Of a stretch of DNA of 47,233 nucleotides, positions 1-9,191 are shown in pieces (within the stretch, counting starts at the first letter, position 1; the number at the start of each line of letters is the position of its first letter). Both the position numbers and the translations under genes were made by a program. The stretch is from JBJKRF01 sp046704785. GTDB lineage: Bacteria; Chloroflexota; Anaerolineae; Anaerolineales; Villigracilaceae. Under the pieces are notes generated by a model that saw only the letters and a program-made list of their open reading frames with translations, did not search any database and was not told where the DNA came from. The stretch lies in the NCBI GenBank assembly GCA_046704785.1, contig JBJKRF010000092.1:1-47233 (forward strand). The letters run 5' to 3'.

Positions 1-134
1 TAAACTGTCATGGCAGGTAGCCTCTGTTCGAATAGATTTTGTTAGCAACACTCTATCTTATCCGTTCAGTGGCTGCCTGTCTCTCAGTAATTTGTAAAGG
101 TGCTATTCTTTAGTTTTGAACCGTGCCGTCGCCT
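1..134. other. Leading non-coding stretch
   Basis: I see no credible gene here. Near-complementary segments CAGGTAGCC (about 14-22) and GGCTGCCTG (about 71-79) could pair imperfectly across a ~48-nt loop. It is the 3' flank of the minus-strand rnhB group, so it could hold that operon's terminator, but there is no clear stem plus T tract. Confidence 0.3.
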
Positions 135-776
135 TTAGTTGATTTTGTAGGATTTGCGATGAAGGGGAGAGAGGCCAAATGCCCGGATGGCCTGACGGTG
201 AAAGGCCGTGCCGTAGCCTTTGTGGCGCGCAAAGCCGTATTTCCTATCGTCTGCATCCAACGCGCACAGGAGCGCATCACGGGTTGTTTTTGCCAGCACC
301 GAGGCGGCGGCGATGCTCAACGAGCGGCTTTCGCCTTTGACTAGCCTTTGGCCCGGATAGGGACAGTCTGGCCAGGGAATGAAGTCGAACAGGAAATAGC
401 CGGGGGTCAGGGCCAGCCCCTGAATGGCGCGTCGCATGGCGACACGCGTGGCCGTCAGGATGCCCAGGGCGTCGATCTCGGCGGCAGAGGCCATCCCCAC
501 GCACCAGGCCAGGGCAACGACCTTGATTTCGTCGGCCCAGCGCGAGCGCTGTCGGGGCGTCATCTGTTTGGAATCGCGCACACCGCATAAGGTGAGTCCG
601 AGGCGGGGATCATCAGGGAGCACAACCGCTGCGGCCGCAACAGGCCCGGCCCAGGCGCCGCGCCCGGCTTCGTCCAGTCCGGCAACGTACGGAATGCCTT
701 GCCCCCACCAGGCCTGCTCGATTTTCAGTGGGGGAGTTTGATGTTGGTGAAGGACGGGCGCTTCGACATTAGTCAT
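135..776 (-). CDS. rnhB: Ribonuclease HII
   Basis: This enzyme cuts the RNA strand of RNA-DNA hybrids and single ribonucleotides misinserted in DNA. The 213-aa product has the RNase HII signature: DEAGRG at residues 35-40 (catalytic D35, E36), an acidic residue in LFDF near 131, the KGES segment near 148-151 and AAASVLAK followed by TRD near 157-167. Length matches the family. I chose the ATG at 776 because the family match begins just after it; the longer upstream frame lies inside the glycosyltransferase gene. The start overlaps the stop of the upstream glycosyltransferase by 8 nt, so translation is probably coupled. It is the last gene of a minus-strand group. Confidence 0.95.
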   Translation of the reverse strand: MTNVEAPVLHQHQTPPLKIEQAWWGQGIPYVAGLDEAGRGAWAGPVAAAAVVLPDDPRLGLTLCGVRDSKQMTPRQRSRWADEIKVVALAWCVGMASAAEIDALGILTATRVAMRRAIQGLALTPGYFLFDFIPWPDCPYPGQRLVKGESRSLSIAAASVLAKTTRDALLCALDADDRKYGFARHKGYGTAFHRQAIRAFGLSPLHRKSYKIN

Positions 777-1488
777 ACTTTCCCTGCCGCCCGTTGCGAC
801 GGATGGCGAGCAGGTCGAAGAACATGCGCCACGAGTCGCGCAAGACGTTGACCTTGCTCTCCGGGTTGAAATACCAGGGCACGCCCATCTCGAGGATAGT
901 GTAGCCACGCTGACGGGCAATGTAGAGCAATTCCACGTCGAAGGACCAGCCCATCAGCGTCTGGCGTCGGAAGAGTTCTTCCACCACGTCGGCGCGGAAC
1001 ATCTTGAAGCCACACTGGGTATCGTCCAGTCCTGGCAGCACCAACGCCCGGATCAATGTGTTGAAAACGCGTCCGGTGAAGTGACGATAAGAGGGCTCGT
1101 CATAGCGCACGGCGCCGTGCGCTTCACGCGAAGCAATGGCAATGGGCACATCGTGGGCCGGTGGGATAAAACGACTGATTTCATCTACCGGCATGGAAAA
1201 ATCGGCATCGGCGAAGAAACGGTAACGGCCTTGTGCATTCAACATGCCTTTCTGCACCGCGCGGCCCTTGCCGGGCCGCTCGTCATGAAGAATGTGCAGG
1301 AAATCGTATTGCGCGGCAGCTTCCCGCGCAATCCCCAGCGTATGGTCGCTACTGGCATTCTCGACCACCAGCACTTCCGTCTGAAAAGACTGGCCGTTAA
1401 CAAAGCGCGCCACCTGCTCCAACGTTTGTGGCAGGCGGCGTTCTTCGTTATGCGCGGGGATGATGATGCTCAAGAAAGGATCGGTCAT
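769..1488 (-). CDS. Family 2 glycosyltransferase (dolichyl/polyprenyl-phosphate sugar transferase type)
   Basis: A 239-aa GT-A fold enzyme that probably moves a sugar from a nucleotide donor to a polyprenyl phosphate or another lipid-linked acceptor. The N-terminus LSIIIPAHNEE (6-16), VVENASSDHT (41-50), a GKG turn (73-75) and a DAD metal-binding motif (94-96) are typical of the ALG5-like branch of GT2. There are no obvious C-terminal membrane helices, so it is likely membrane-associated rather than integral. The ATG overlaps the stop of the upstream gene by 4 nt (ATGA), and its own stop overlaps rnhB. The acceptor cannot be inferred from context. Confidence 0.88.
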   Translation of the reverse strand: MTDPFLSIIIPAHNEERRLPQTLEQVARFVNGQSFQTEVLVVENASSDHTLGIAREAAAQYDFLHILHDERPGKGRAVQKGMLNAQGRYRFFADADFSMPVDEISRFIPPAHDVPIAIASREAHGAVRYDEPSYRHFTGRVFNTLIRALVLPGLDDTQCGFKMFRADVVEELFRRQTLMGWSFDVELLYIARQRGYTILEMGVPWYFNPESKVNVLRDSWRMFFDLLAIRRNGRQGKYD

Positions 1489-2378
1489 TTAAGGTTTGCG
1501 ATGATGTAGACGATGAAAGCGACCATGATACAGACCCAACACAGCAAAATGCTGCCAAGGATGGCAAACTGTCGGGTCGTGAAGGGCAATTTTGCCGGCG
1601 GCTTGGAAGGGGCGGGTGTCTCCAGTGGCGGCGTTCCCGCCGGGGCGGGCTCCACACTTCCCGACGGCGCGACTGCCGTCGGTGGGGTGTCCGAATCCTG
1701 AAGTTGGGAGGCGCCTGTTGAGCCATCCGGCTGCGCCGGCGTGGCCGCCGGCGACGACTGGGGGACCGCCTGTGGCGTTGGATGCGGCACCCCCTCGGAA
1801 ATCACACGAACCAGTTTGGCGACCATGTCGCCGGGCAAACCGGCCTGATTTTTAAGCAGGGAGGCCGCAAAACGGTCGAGCGCATCGCTCATCACGATAC
1901 GCACATCAGGGCGCACCGAATCGATATTCAACGAGGGGTCGGGCGCCATCAAAATCGGTTCGACCGTCACCTGGCCGCTAAAGCCTTCCCGGTCGAGGTA
2001 ACGCTGCAAAACACGCGCCATCTGGATGGTCAGCGTGACCCGATTGACGCGCGCCGGGACGAAACGGTCGCCCGAAATGGTACCCCAATCGCTGCCTTTG
2101 GCGCGGTAGATGCCACGCTCCGTAACGGTATTGATCAGGAAGACCCCCGCCGGCCCGATCAGGATCAACGGAAGGGTAATATCGGTACCAGGCAGCGTGT
2201 TGCTGCACAATGCCGTATAGCTGTTATTCAGCAATTTCCCCAGCGCCGCAATCGCCTTTTCCTGCACGAGCACCCGCCCATACCAGGACAGGCCAAATTT
2301 CAAGGAAGCCTGGATACGGTCGCTTAGCGTAATTTCGCCGTCTTCAGAACGGTAGGGAGTTTTATCGATAACCTTCAC
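1485..2378 (-). CDS. NERD-like protein with proline-rich linker and C-terminal membrane anchor
   Basis: A 297-aa protein of unknown function. The N-terminal ~150 residues contain a pattern like the nuclease-related NERD fold (LILIGPAGVFLINTV), but I do not see the expected catalytic lysine, so nuclease activity is doubtful. Residues about 200-265 are rich in Pro, Ala, Thr and Ser, forming a flexible linker. Residues about 272-295 form one strongly hydrophobic helix at the C-terminus, so the protein is probably tail-anchored with the globular part in the cytoplasm. The start is GTG at 2378, preceded by GGAGG with a 7-nt spacer. It overlaps the glycosyltransferase start by 4 nt. Confidence 0.75.
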   Translation of the reverse strand: MKVIDKTPYRSEDGEITLSDRIQASLKFGLSWYGRVLVQEKAIAALGKLLNNSYTALCSNTLPGTDITLPLILIGPAGVFLINTVTERGIYRAKGSDWGTISGDRFVPARVNRVTLTIQMARVLQRYLDREGFSGQVTVEPILMAPDPSLNIDSVRPDVRIVMSDALDRFAASLLKNQAGLPGDMVAKLVRVISEGVPHPTPQAVPQSSPAATPAQPDGSTGASQLQDSDTPPTAVAPSGSVEPAPAGTPPLETPAPSKPPAKLPFTTRQFAILGSILLCWVCIMVAFIVYIIANLK

Positions 2379-2419
2379 AGCCTGCCTCCACCAGGTGCGC
2401 CCCCGCTGGATTCAGCGGG

Positions 2420-2731
2420 CTAAAAAACAGGCACTTCTTCCAATAAGTCGCGGTTCGTCTGGGTATCATCCGTGGTCACGAATTCCTGATCCTTGTTGCC
2501 AACCAGCCGCACCGATTTGCCAACTTCGAAAGTGCTGGCCCAGAATTCTTTGCGCTGGCCGGTAAAGAATTTCTGGCCCTTCTTCAGGCGTTCGACCAAC
2601 ATCTCACGCTGAATCAGCACCCGGTCAGAAAACGTTGACCCCCGCCGTTCATAGGCTCGCACCACACCGATCTTCCCATCAGGGGTGTAACGGACGGCTT
2701 CGATTACACCGTCGAACTTTAATTTTGCCAT
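2420..2731 (-). CDS. Small conserved hypothetical protein
   Basis: A 103-aa soluble protein that I do not recognise. It begins MAKLKFDGVIEAVRY and is rich in beta-prone and charged residues, with several Arg/Lys (RAYERRG, ERLKKGQKF), which would fit a small all-beta fold. I chose the ATG at 2731 because a GGAGA ribosome binding site lies about 6 nt upstream; the longer frame up to 2812 has no such signal. It precedes the NERD-like gene by 41 nt on the same strand and may head that operon. Confidence 0.7.
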   Translation of the reverse strand: MAKLKFDGVIEAVRYTPDGKIGVVRAYERRGSTFSDRVLIQREMLVERLKKGQKFFTGQRKEFWASTFEVGKSVRLVGNKDQEFVTTDDTQTNRDLLEEVPVF

Positions 2732-3049
2732 GTTTTTCTCTCCGAACAAAATCGGGCCCTTGGAAACCAGCGCGGCGATCTCTGATCGCAACAGGAAACT
2801 CCAAAGAACCACAAAATCTCGGCCTCTGCAGGGAGCGTGTTAAAACGGACACACCTGGTTTCAGTACCAGGAACCCGGCCAGCCAAATCTAATCAATTTT
2901 ACTGCGGTTTGAAAGTAAAGTAAAACCGTCGTGCACTTACATTCGTACTATGACCCAACATCCCCCTGCTGAAACAAAAGTGGCAACAAAAAACCGCCGG
3001 ATTTTCCAGCGGAATCAAGTATGGCACGAGTTCCCACACAATCTAATAA
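2732..3049. other. Intergenic stretch with two small hairpins
   Basis: No gene is visible. Two stem-loops are: CCTGGT/ACCAGG at 2854-2871 with a 6-nt loop, and CGGTTT/AAACCG at 2905-2928 with a 12-nt loop. On the minus strand this is the region between the tRNA-Pro gene and the small hypothetical gene. I found no match by eye to SRP RNA, tmRNA or RNase P signatures. Confidence 0.4.
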
Positions 3050-3126
3050 TGGTCGGGGTGGTCGGATTTGAACCGACGACCTCTTGCTCCCAAAGCAAGC
3101 GCGCTAGCCATCTGCGCTACACCCCG
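3050..3126 (-). tRNA. tRNA-Pro (anticodon TGG)
   Basis: A complete cloverleaf reads on the minus strand. The acceptor stem is CGGGGTG/CACCCCG with discriminator A and an encoded CCA (3050-3052). The D stem is GCGC/GCGC, the anticodon stem CTTGC/GCAAG with loop TTTGGGA giving anticodon TGG, and the T arm is GTCGG-TTCAAAT-CCGAC. The TGG anticodon reads proline CCN codons. The encoded CCA means no terminal addition is required for maturation. Confidence 0.97.
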
Positions 3127-3135
3127 AACGGGGGG

Positions 3136-3165
3136 AGTATAATGCGAACCGGTCTTAGTCGTCAA
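3136..3165 (-). promoter_or_regulatory. Promoter of tRNA-Pro, overlapping a plus-strand -10 box
   Basis: On the minus strand TTGACG (3165-3160), an 18-nt spacer and TATACT (3141-3136) form a good sigma-70-type promoter whose start would lie a few nt before the tRNA 5' end. On the plus strand TATAAT (3138-3143) overlaps the same bases and is placed to serve the lipoprotein gene starting at 3165. The two transcription units thus appear to diverge from interleaved promoters. Confidence 0.6.
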
Positions 3166-4112
3166 TGTACAAAAAGAGACATTTTCCCGCGCCCCAGCCC
3201 GCATCCTGCAGCAGGGGCCTTTTCCTGCTCGTTGGCCTGATCCTGCTCGCCTCGGCCTCGCTTTTCGGCTGTACTCCCCCCAACGCAGCAGTCTCCTCCC
3301 CTCCGGCCACATCCGTTCCCCCTACATCAACGACAGCACCTTCCGCCACGCCCGTCCCCCCAACGGGCACGCCCCTGCCGCCGACTCTCGTGCCCACACC
3401 GTCCTATTGCGCCCGCACCAGTGGCACGCTCCAGCGCAGCGAACTCGATACAGCATTGCTCCCCAAACCCCTGCGCTACGTTGTCTACCTGCCGCCATGT
3501 TACGCGCAGGAAACACAAAAGCGCTATCCGGTGCTCTACATGCTACATGGTCAAGATGACGACGAGAACCAATGGCTGCGCCTGGGCATCGCCAGCACCG
3601 CAGACCGGCTGATCGCTTCGGGGACGACTCCGCCGTTCATCATCGTGTTGCCCTTCGATTATTCCTCCCTGCAGCCCAGCCAATATAAATTCGAACAGGC
3701 ATTCACACAAGTCCTCATCCCACAAATCGACATCAGCTACCGCGCCCTGCCCGACCGGGCACACCGCGCCATCGGCGGGCTCTCACGCGGCGGCGGCTGG
3801 GCCATCTACCTGGGCGCACGTCACCCCGACTTGTTCGGCGCTATCGGCGCACACTCCCCCGGAATCTTCTACTCCTCCGCCGACGCGTTACCCGTCTGGT
3901 TCGAAGCCATCCCAAAAGACGAACTGCCGCGCATTTTCATCGACATTGGCGATAACGACACCTTGCTCAAATCCACCGAATCGTTCGAAGCCATGTTGAC
4001 GCAACTCGACATCCCCCACGACTGGCATGTTTATAACGGCTTCCACGACGAAACCTACTGGAGCGCGCACGTCGAAGAATATCTACTCTGGTACGCTGCC
4101 GGCTGGAAATAA
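3165..4112 (+). CDS. Lipoprotein, esterase D-like alpha/beta hydrolase
   Basis: A 315-aa predicted surface lipoprotein. Residues 1-36 form a signal peptide ending ASLFGC (Cys 36 is the likely lipidated residue), followed by a Ser/Thr/Pro linker to about residue 80. The rest resembles the putative esterase family (PF00756): LYMLHGQDDDENQW near the oxyanion region, the nucleophile elbow GGLSRGGG, a DIGDNDTL acid region and a His-rich C-terminus (WHVYNGFHDETYW). This family includes feruloyl/acetyl esterases and S-formylglutathione hydrolases, so the substrate is probably an ester of sugars or acyl groups outside the cell. No Shine-Dalgarno site precedes the ATG. gatC follows 58 nt downstream. 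Confidence 0.82.
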   Translation: MYKKRHFPAPQPASCSRGLFLLVGLILLASASLFGCTPPNAAVSSPPATSVPPTSTTAPSATPVPPTGTPLPPTLVPTPSYCARTSGTLQRSELDTALLPKPLRYVVYLPPCYAQETQKRYPVLYMLHGQDDDENQWLRLGIASTADRLIASGTTPPFIIVLPFDYSSLQPSQYKFEQAFTQVLIPQIDISYRALPDRAHRAIGGLSRGGGWAIYLGARHPDLFGAIGAHSPGIFYSSADALPVWFEAIPKDELPRIFIDIGDNDTLLKSTESFEAMLTQLDIPHDWHVYNGFHDETYWSAHVEEYLLWYAAGWK

Positions 4113-4158
4113 CCCCAAAATATCCCAACCTGCCGCCATCCCGCAACGGAACTTACGT

Positions 4159-4170
4159 TATAATTTCAAC
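4159..4170 (+). promoter_or_regulatory. -10 box immediately upstream of gatC (possible leaderless start)
   Basis: A perfect TATAAT lies at 4159-4164, only 6 nt before the gatC ATG at 4171. Transcription from such a box would start at or next to the ATG, giving a leaderless mRNA. No Shine-Dalgarno sequence is present, which agrees. A convincing -35 hexamer is not visible. Confidence 0.5.
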
Positions 4171-4458
4171 ATGCCGCTCTCAATTCAAGAAGTCGAACAC
4201 ATTGCCAAACTGGCACGTCTCGAACTGACCGACGACGAGAAAAACCGTTACCGCGAACAGCTCTCGGCCATCCTCGATCACGTTGCCCAACTCCAAAAAC
4301 TGGATACCGCTTCCATCCCGCCCATGTCCTCCGTTTTCAGCGGTGACAGCCATCTGCGCGCTGACGAAAGCCGTCCGCCCCTGACGCCGCAGGTTCTGCT
4401 CAAGAACGCACCCAACGCAGAACAAGACCAGTTCAAAGTCCCCCCGGTCTTCGATTAA
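4171..4458 (+). CDS. gatC: Aspartyl/glutamyl-tRNA(Asn/Gln) amidotransferase subunit C
   Basis: The small subunit of the GatCAB complex, which converts Glu-tRNA(Gln) and Asp-tRNA(Asn) to the amidated forms; GatC braces GatA against GatB. The 95-aa product has the usual length and pattern: EVEHIAKLARLELTDDE at residues 7-23, a central helix with LDHVAQLQKLDT, and the C-terminal acidic/proline segment ending FKVPPVF. The start at 4171 is fixed by the family N-terminus. gatA follows after 2 nt; gatB is not in the window. Confidence 0.95.
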   Translation: MPLSIQEVEHIAKLARLELTDDEKNRYREQLSAILDHVAQLQKLDTASIPPMSSVFSGDSHLRADESRPPLTPQVLLKNAPNAEQDQFKVPPVFD

Positions 4459-4460
4459 CC

Positions 4461-5933
4461 ATGGCAGAACTCACCTCTCTCTCACTCCACGAAGCCGCCG
4501 CCGGGTTACGCCAGGGAGATTTTTCCAGCCGCGAACTCGTCAAAGCCTGCCTGGAACGCATCGAAAAACTAGACGGAGCGCTGCACGTTTTCTTGCATTT
4601 ATCCCCAGAAAGCGCCTTGAAACAAGCCGACGAAGCCGACCGAAAGCGCAAAGCCGGCGAGGTCTCGCCGTTACTCGGCATTCCCCTGGCCGTCAAAGAC
4701 GTGCTGACCGTAGAAGGCATGCCCTGCACTTGCGGCTCAAAAATTCTGGAAGGCTACGTGCCGCCTTTCACCGCCACCACGGTGAAGAAACTCCAGGAAG
4801 CCGGAATGGTCGTCATCGGCAAGACCAACACCGACGAATTCGCGATGGGCTCCTCGACGGAAAATTCTGCCTATGGTGTGACCCACAACCCCTGGAAGCT
4901 GGAACGCGTTCCGGGCGGCTCGTCAGGCGGCAGCGCAGCCGCGGTGGCAGCCGACCTGACGCCGGTGGCGTTGGGTTCCGATACGGGCGGTTCCATCCGT
5001 CAGCCGGCCTCGTTCTGCGGCGTAACCGGCATCAAGCCAACCTACGGGCGCTCTTCGCGCTACGGATTGGTGGCCTATGGCTCGTCATTGGATTGCGTGG
5101 GCGTTTTCGCCCGCCAGGCGGCCGATATCGCCACGGTGCTGTCGGCCATGGCGGGGCGCGACCTGCTGGACGCCACCACGCAGGATGTGCCGGTGCCCGC
5201 CCTCGGCCCGGACGACCTGCAGGGAAACGGCGACAAAGCTTTGCGGGGCGTCCGCATCGGCGTGCCACAGGAATACTTCATTCGGGGCATCCAGCCTGTC
5301 GTCGAGGAAAAAGTCCGGGCGGCCATTGATATCCTGAAATCGCTCGGCGCGGAAATTAAAGAAGTCAGCCTGCCTCACACGGAATATGCCCTGCCGGTCT
5401 ATTACCTGATCGCGCCTGCGGAGGCTTCGGCCAACCTGGCACGTTTCGACGGCATCCGCTATGGGCCGCGCGTGGAAGGGGCAGACATGTGGGACGTGTT
5501 CTATAAAACGCGCGGCGCAAAATTCGGCGACGAGGTGACACGGCGCATCATGCTCGGCACCTACGCGCTCTCGGCGGGTTATTACGACGCCTATTACGGA
5601 CAGGCGCAAAAAGTACGCACGCTGATCAAACGCGATTTCGAGCAGGTCTTCAAAGATGTGGACGCGGTGGCCTGTCCGGTTGCGCCGACCACAGCCTTTC
5701 CCATCGGCGCGCACGGCGACGACCCGCTGGCGATGTACCTGGAAGACGTGTTCACCCTACCCGCCAATCTGGCCGGCGTGCCGGGGCTGTCGTTCCCCGT
5801 CGGTTTTGACGCCGACGGCCTGCCGGTGGGGATGCAGTTGATGGGACCCCATTTCGACGAACCGGCGCTGTTGCGTATGGCCCACGCTTACCAACAAGCC
5901 ACCGACTGGCATAAGCAACGGCCCACGCTCTAA
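4461..5933 (+). CDS. gatA: Aspartyl/glutamyl-tRNA(Asn/Gln) amidotransferase subunit A
   Basis: The glutaminase/amidase subunit of GatCAB, which frees ammonia from glutamine or asparagine for tRNA-bound Glu/Asp amidation. The 490-aa product carries the amidase signature: Lys79 in LAVKD, the glycine-rich loop GGSSGGS with Ser154, and nucleophile Ser178 in DTGGSIRQP. These positions agree with the Lys-cisSer-Ser triad numbering known for Staphylococcus GatA. Length is normal. It starts 2 nt after the gatC stop with no clear ribosome binding site, so translation is probably coupled to gatC. Confidence 0.97.
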   Translation: MAELTSLSLHEAAAGLRQGDFSSRELVKACLERIEKLDGALHVFLHLSPESALKQADEADRKRKAGEVSPLLGIPLAVKDVLTVEGMPCTCGSKILEGYVPPFTATTVKKLQEAGMVVIGKTNTDEFAMGSSTENSAYGVTHNPWKLERVPGGSSGGSAAAVAADLTPVALGSDTGGSIRQPASFCGVTGIKPTYGRSSRYGLVAYGSSLDCVGVFARQAADIATVLSAMAGRDLLDATTQDVPVPALGPDDLQGNGDKALRGVRIGVPQEYFIRGIQPVVEEKVRAAIDILKSLGAEIKEVSLPHTEYALPVYYLIAPAEASANLARFDGIRYGPRVEGADMWDVFYKTRGAKFGDEVTRRIMLGTYALSAGYYDAYYGQAQKVRTLIKRDFEQVFKDVDAVACPVAPTTAFPIGAHGDDPLAMYLEDVFTLPANLAGVPGLSFPVGFDADGLPVGMQLMGPHFDEPALLRMAHAYQQATDWHKQRPTL

Positions 5934-6000
5934 ACGATAAATAGCACGGGACGCACACAGGCAAGGATAGCCTGTTCCCAATGGTTCGTCTGGAGAATTT

Positions 6001-6975
<975 letters not shown>

Positions 6976-6981
6976 GAATTA

Positions 6982-8169
6982 ATGATCAGAAAATCAGGCT
7001 GGGCAATTTCAATTCTCCTCACGCTCGTTTCTTTCTGGTCGGTCTCCTCCTGGGTGGCACGCGCATTACCGAATGCAAACATCGACTACTTCACATTCTG
7101 GCTTTCAGGGTTCTTGATCTCCAAAGGAGCGGACCCTTATCAAAGCAGCGTATGGACTGGATTCCATCACGTGTTCAACGTCACATGGATTCCCAATCTC
7201 ATTTTCCCTTACCCTTTACCCCTTTCTTTATTTTTTATTCCCCTGGCGCGCCTGCCATTCTGGACATCGTTCACAGCATGGGATTTTTTGTCGATGACCC
7301 TGATTCTAGCCAGCCTGTTGGCCCTGGTAGGAATTGGCGCAAAAGGGAATCGCACAGGCGCGTTCATTCCGATACTCGCCGGGACAATAATCTTTCGTCC
7401 CGTTCTCGTAACCCTTTGGAACGGCCAAATTTCCAGTTTTTTGTTGGCCGTTTTGGTTGCCATCCTGATCTTATGGGAAAAGAAATTCTGGTTCCAGGGA
7501 GCGCTTCTCTTCGGGGTCCTTCTACTGAAGCCAACCATCGGATTGCCGTTGGCCGGTTTGTTTGCTCTTTGGCTCTTAATCCAACGGAACTGGACTGCCA
7601 TCGCCGGCATGGTCGTCGGCAGTGGAATAATGCTTATCCTTGGAGAATTACAAAATCCAAATTGGATCATGGAATTCCTGTCTGTAGGCGAACGCAAATT
7701 CACGGAAACCTTTGGCATCCATCCCACACTTTGGGGGCTGGTGAACAATTTGTGCCGGGGCAATTCGACCTGCCTGATTATTTCGGGGGGACTGGCTGCC
7801 AGCCTGGTCATATTCCTGGTGCTGGTATTCCTCATCCGGCACAAACAGGCAGGGCCTTTGCAAGTGGCTGCCCTGATTGTGCCGGCAGGTATTCTTGTTC
7901 CACCCTATTTATGGGCTTATGATCAAATCCTGCTGTTGATTCCGATCGCCTGGATCACGCTACGTTTTATGAATAGCCAGAAGCCCTATTTATTGGCCGC
8001 TTCAATCCCCCCTTTGTTCAGCTTATTCGCCCTCCTATTACTCCTGGTTGCGTCAAGAGTTGGCCTGGATATCTGGAGTACGCTCTTACCCTGTGTTATG
8101 TTGATTTTCGGCATCTGGCCCTTAAAGACTGACATCCAAACTTCATTTCCTTCGGGAGAAAAAACATGA
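6982..8169 (+). CDS. GT87-type (DUF2029) polytopic glycosyltransferase
   Basis: A 395-aa multi-pass membrane protein with roughly ten hydrophobic helices. The organisation (N-terminal helix, an aromatic extracytoplasmic loop with DPYQSSVWTGF and an FPYPLPLSLFF segment) resembles the DUF2029/GT87 family of polyprenyl-phosphomannose-dependent transferases, which act on the outer face of the membrane. Acceptor and donor are unknown. AGGA lies about 6 nt before the ATG. It follows galE by 6 nt and overlaps the next gene by 4 nt (ATGA). Base composition is slightly AT-richer than the neighbours. Confidence 0.72.
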   Translation: MIRKSGWAISILLTLVSFWSVSSWVARALPNANIDYFTFWLSGFLISKGADPYQSSVWTGFHHVFNVTWIPNLIFPYPLPLSLFFIPLARLPFWTSFTAWDFLSMTLILASLLALVGIGAKGNRTGAFIPILAGTIIFRPVLVTLWNGQISSFLLAVLVAILILWEKKFWFQGALLFGVLLLKPTIGLPLAGLFALWLLIQRNWTAIAGMVVGSGIMLILGELQNPNWIMEFLSVGERKFTETFGIHPTLWGLVNNLCRGNSTCLIISGGLAASLVIFLVLVFLIRHKQAGPLQVAALIVPAGILVPPYLWAYDQILLLIPIAWITLRFMNSQKPYLLAASIPPLFSLFALLLLLVASRVGLDIWSTLLPCVMLIFGIWPLKTDIQTSFPSGEKT

Positions 8170-8810
8170 CCTTTATCGTTGTCATTATCGGATGGGTGTT
8201 TACGCTCTGCCTGCACGAGTTTTCACACGCGTATGTGGCTTACCTGGGCGGCGACTGGACCGTACGCGAAAAGGGATACCTGACGTTCAACCCATTGAAG
8301 TATACTCACCCGGTTTATTCGCTCCTGCTCCCCATCGTTTTCCTGCTCCTCGGCGGCATCGGACTCCCCGGCGGTGCAGTCTACATCGAGAAGGAACGTC
8401 TACACTCCACACGCTGGGAAACGGCTGTCTCGCTGGCAGGGCCCGCCTCCAACTTGTTGATGGCAATCGTTTTGGCTCTGGCGCTGCAATTCAGCGTCGT
8501 ACAAGCCTCTCCACTGGGGCCGGGGCTGGCTTTCCTGGCTTACCTACAAGTCATGGCCGTGTTCTTCAACTTGATTCCTCTACCGCCGTTCGATGGCTAT
8601 GGCGCGCTCTCGCCCCATCTCAACCCCGAGCTGCGCCTGCGCATGGACCGGTTCGGCCAGGCCTCGCTTTGGATCATCCTGCTGGTCTTCTGGTATGTGC
8701 CGGTCGTCTCGAACGTCTTCTGGCTCATCGTCGGCACGGCGGCCCAATTGATGGGCGTTCCTTTACAATTTGCCAGTTTGGGTTTCTCACAGTTTCAATT
8801 CTGGCGCTAA
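8166..8810 (+). CDS. Site-2 protease family (M50) membrane metallopeptidase
   Basis: A 214-aa polytopic intramembrane zinc protease-like protein. The first helix carries HEFSH (17-21, HExxH) and the later helix carries NLIPLPPFDGYG with metal-ligand Asp143, the two hallmarks of the M50 family. There is no PDZ or CBS domain, so it is of the minimal type common in Chloroflexota, cyanobacteria and Firmicutes. The substrate is unknown. Its start overlaps the stop of the glycosyltransferase (ATGA). Confidence 0.88.
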   Translation: MTFIVVIIGWVFTLCLHEFSHAYVAYLGGDWTVREKGYLTFNPLKYTHPVYSLLLPIVFLLLGGIGLPGGAVYIEKERLHSTRWETAVSLAGPASNLLMAIVLALALQFSVVQASPLGPGLAFLAYLQVMAVFFNLIPLPPFDGYGALSPHLNPELRLRMDRFGQASLWIILLVFWYVPVVSNVFWLIVGTAAQLMGVPLQFASLGFSQFQFWR

Positions 8811-8833
8811 GTCACAAACCAGCGTTTCCAAGC

Positions 8834-9190
8834 TCAGGCCATCTCACGGTAGAGAAACCATTCCCCTTGTGTGTGGTCTACATCCTTGATGGCGCGGTCG
8901 TAATAGAGATCGAAGATGCGCCCCCCTTGTGTGCGTACGCGAAAATAGAAGCGACCCACATTCAATGAACCGCGCCCGGATGCCAAAGCCACGTGCGCCG
9001 GACGCATATTGCGCGACATCTTGCCGCGCCGTGTGAAGTCGCTCCAGGCGGAGAGCATTTCGGTCACGACATAGCTCTCGTCCCGCCAGGTGAAGCGATT
9101 CGGGCAGGGCGGCGTCTTCTCGCGCACAGGCGGCTTGTCGAACGCCACATGGATTGGCTCATCGAAAAAGTGCAGAGGAGTCAGTTCCAT
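8834..9190 (-). CDS. DUF6504-like small protein
   Basis: A 118-aa soluble protein resembling DUF6504. The matching features are a short N-terminal segment, FTWRDESYVVTEMLSAW (residues about 33-49), a basic linker, and a terminal block FYFRVRTQGGRIFDLYYD ending in a Trp-containing strand. Function is unknown. The ATG at 9190 has GGAGG about 10 nt upstream, inside the end of the broken DUF4037 gene, which suggests the two were once an operon. The match is from memory of the family pattern. Confidence 0.65.
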   Translation of the reverse strand: MELTPLHFFDEPIHVAFDKPPVREKTPPCPNRFTWRDESYVVTEMLSAWSDFTRRGKMSRNMRPAHVALASGRGSLNVGRFYFRVRTQGGRIFDLYYDRAIKDVDHTQGEWFLYREMA

Positions 9191-9191
9191 C

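Noticed and set aside
2732..3049. A structured RNA (SRP RNA, RNase P or tmRNA)
   Set aside because: Only short hairpins are visible; the conserved GGTCAGG/GGAAGG, GAGGAAAGTCC or tmRNA tag features are missing.
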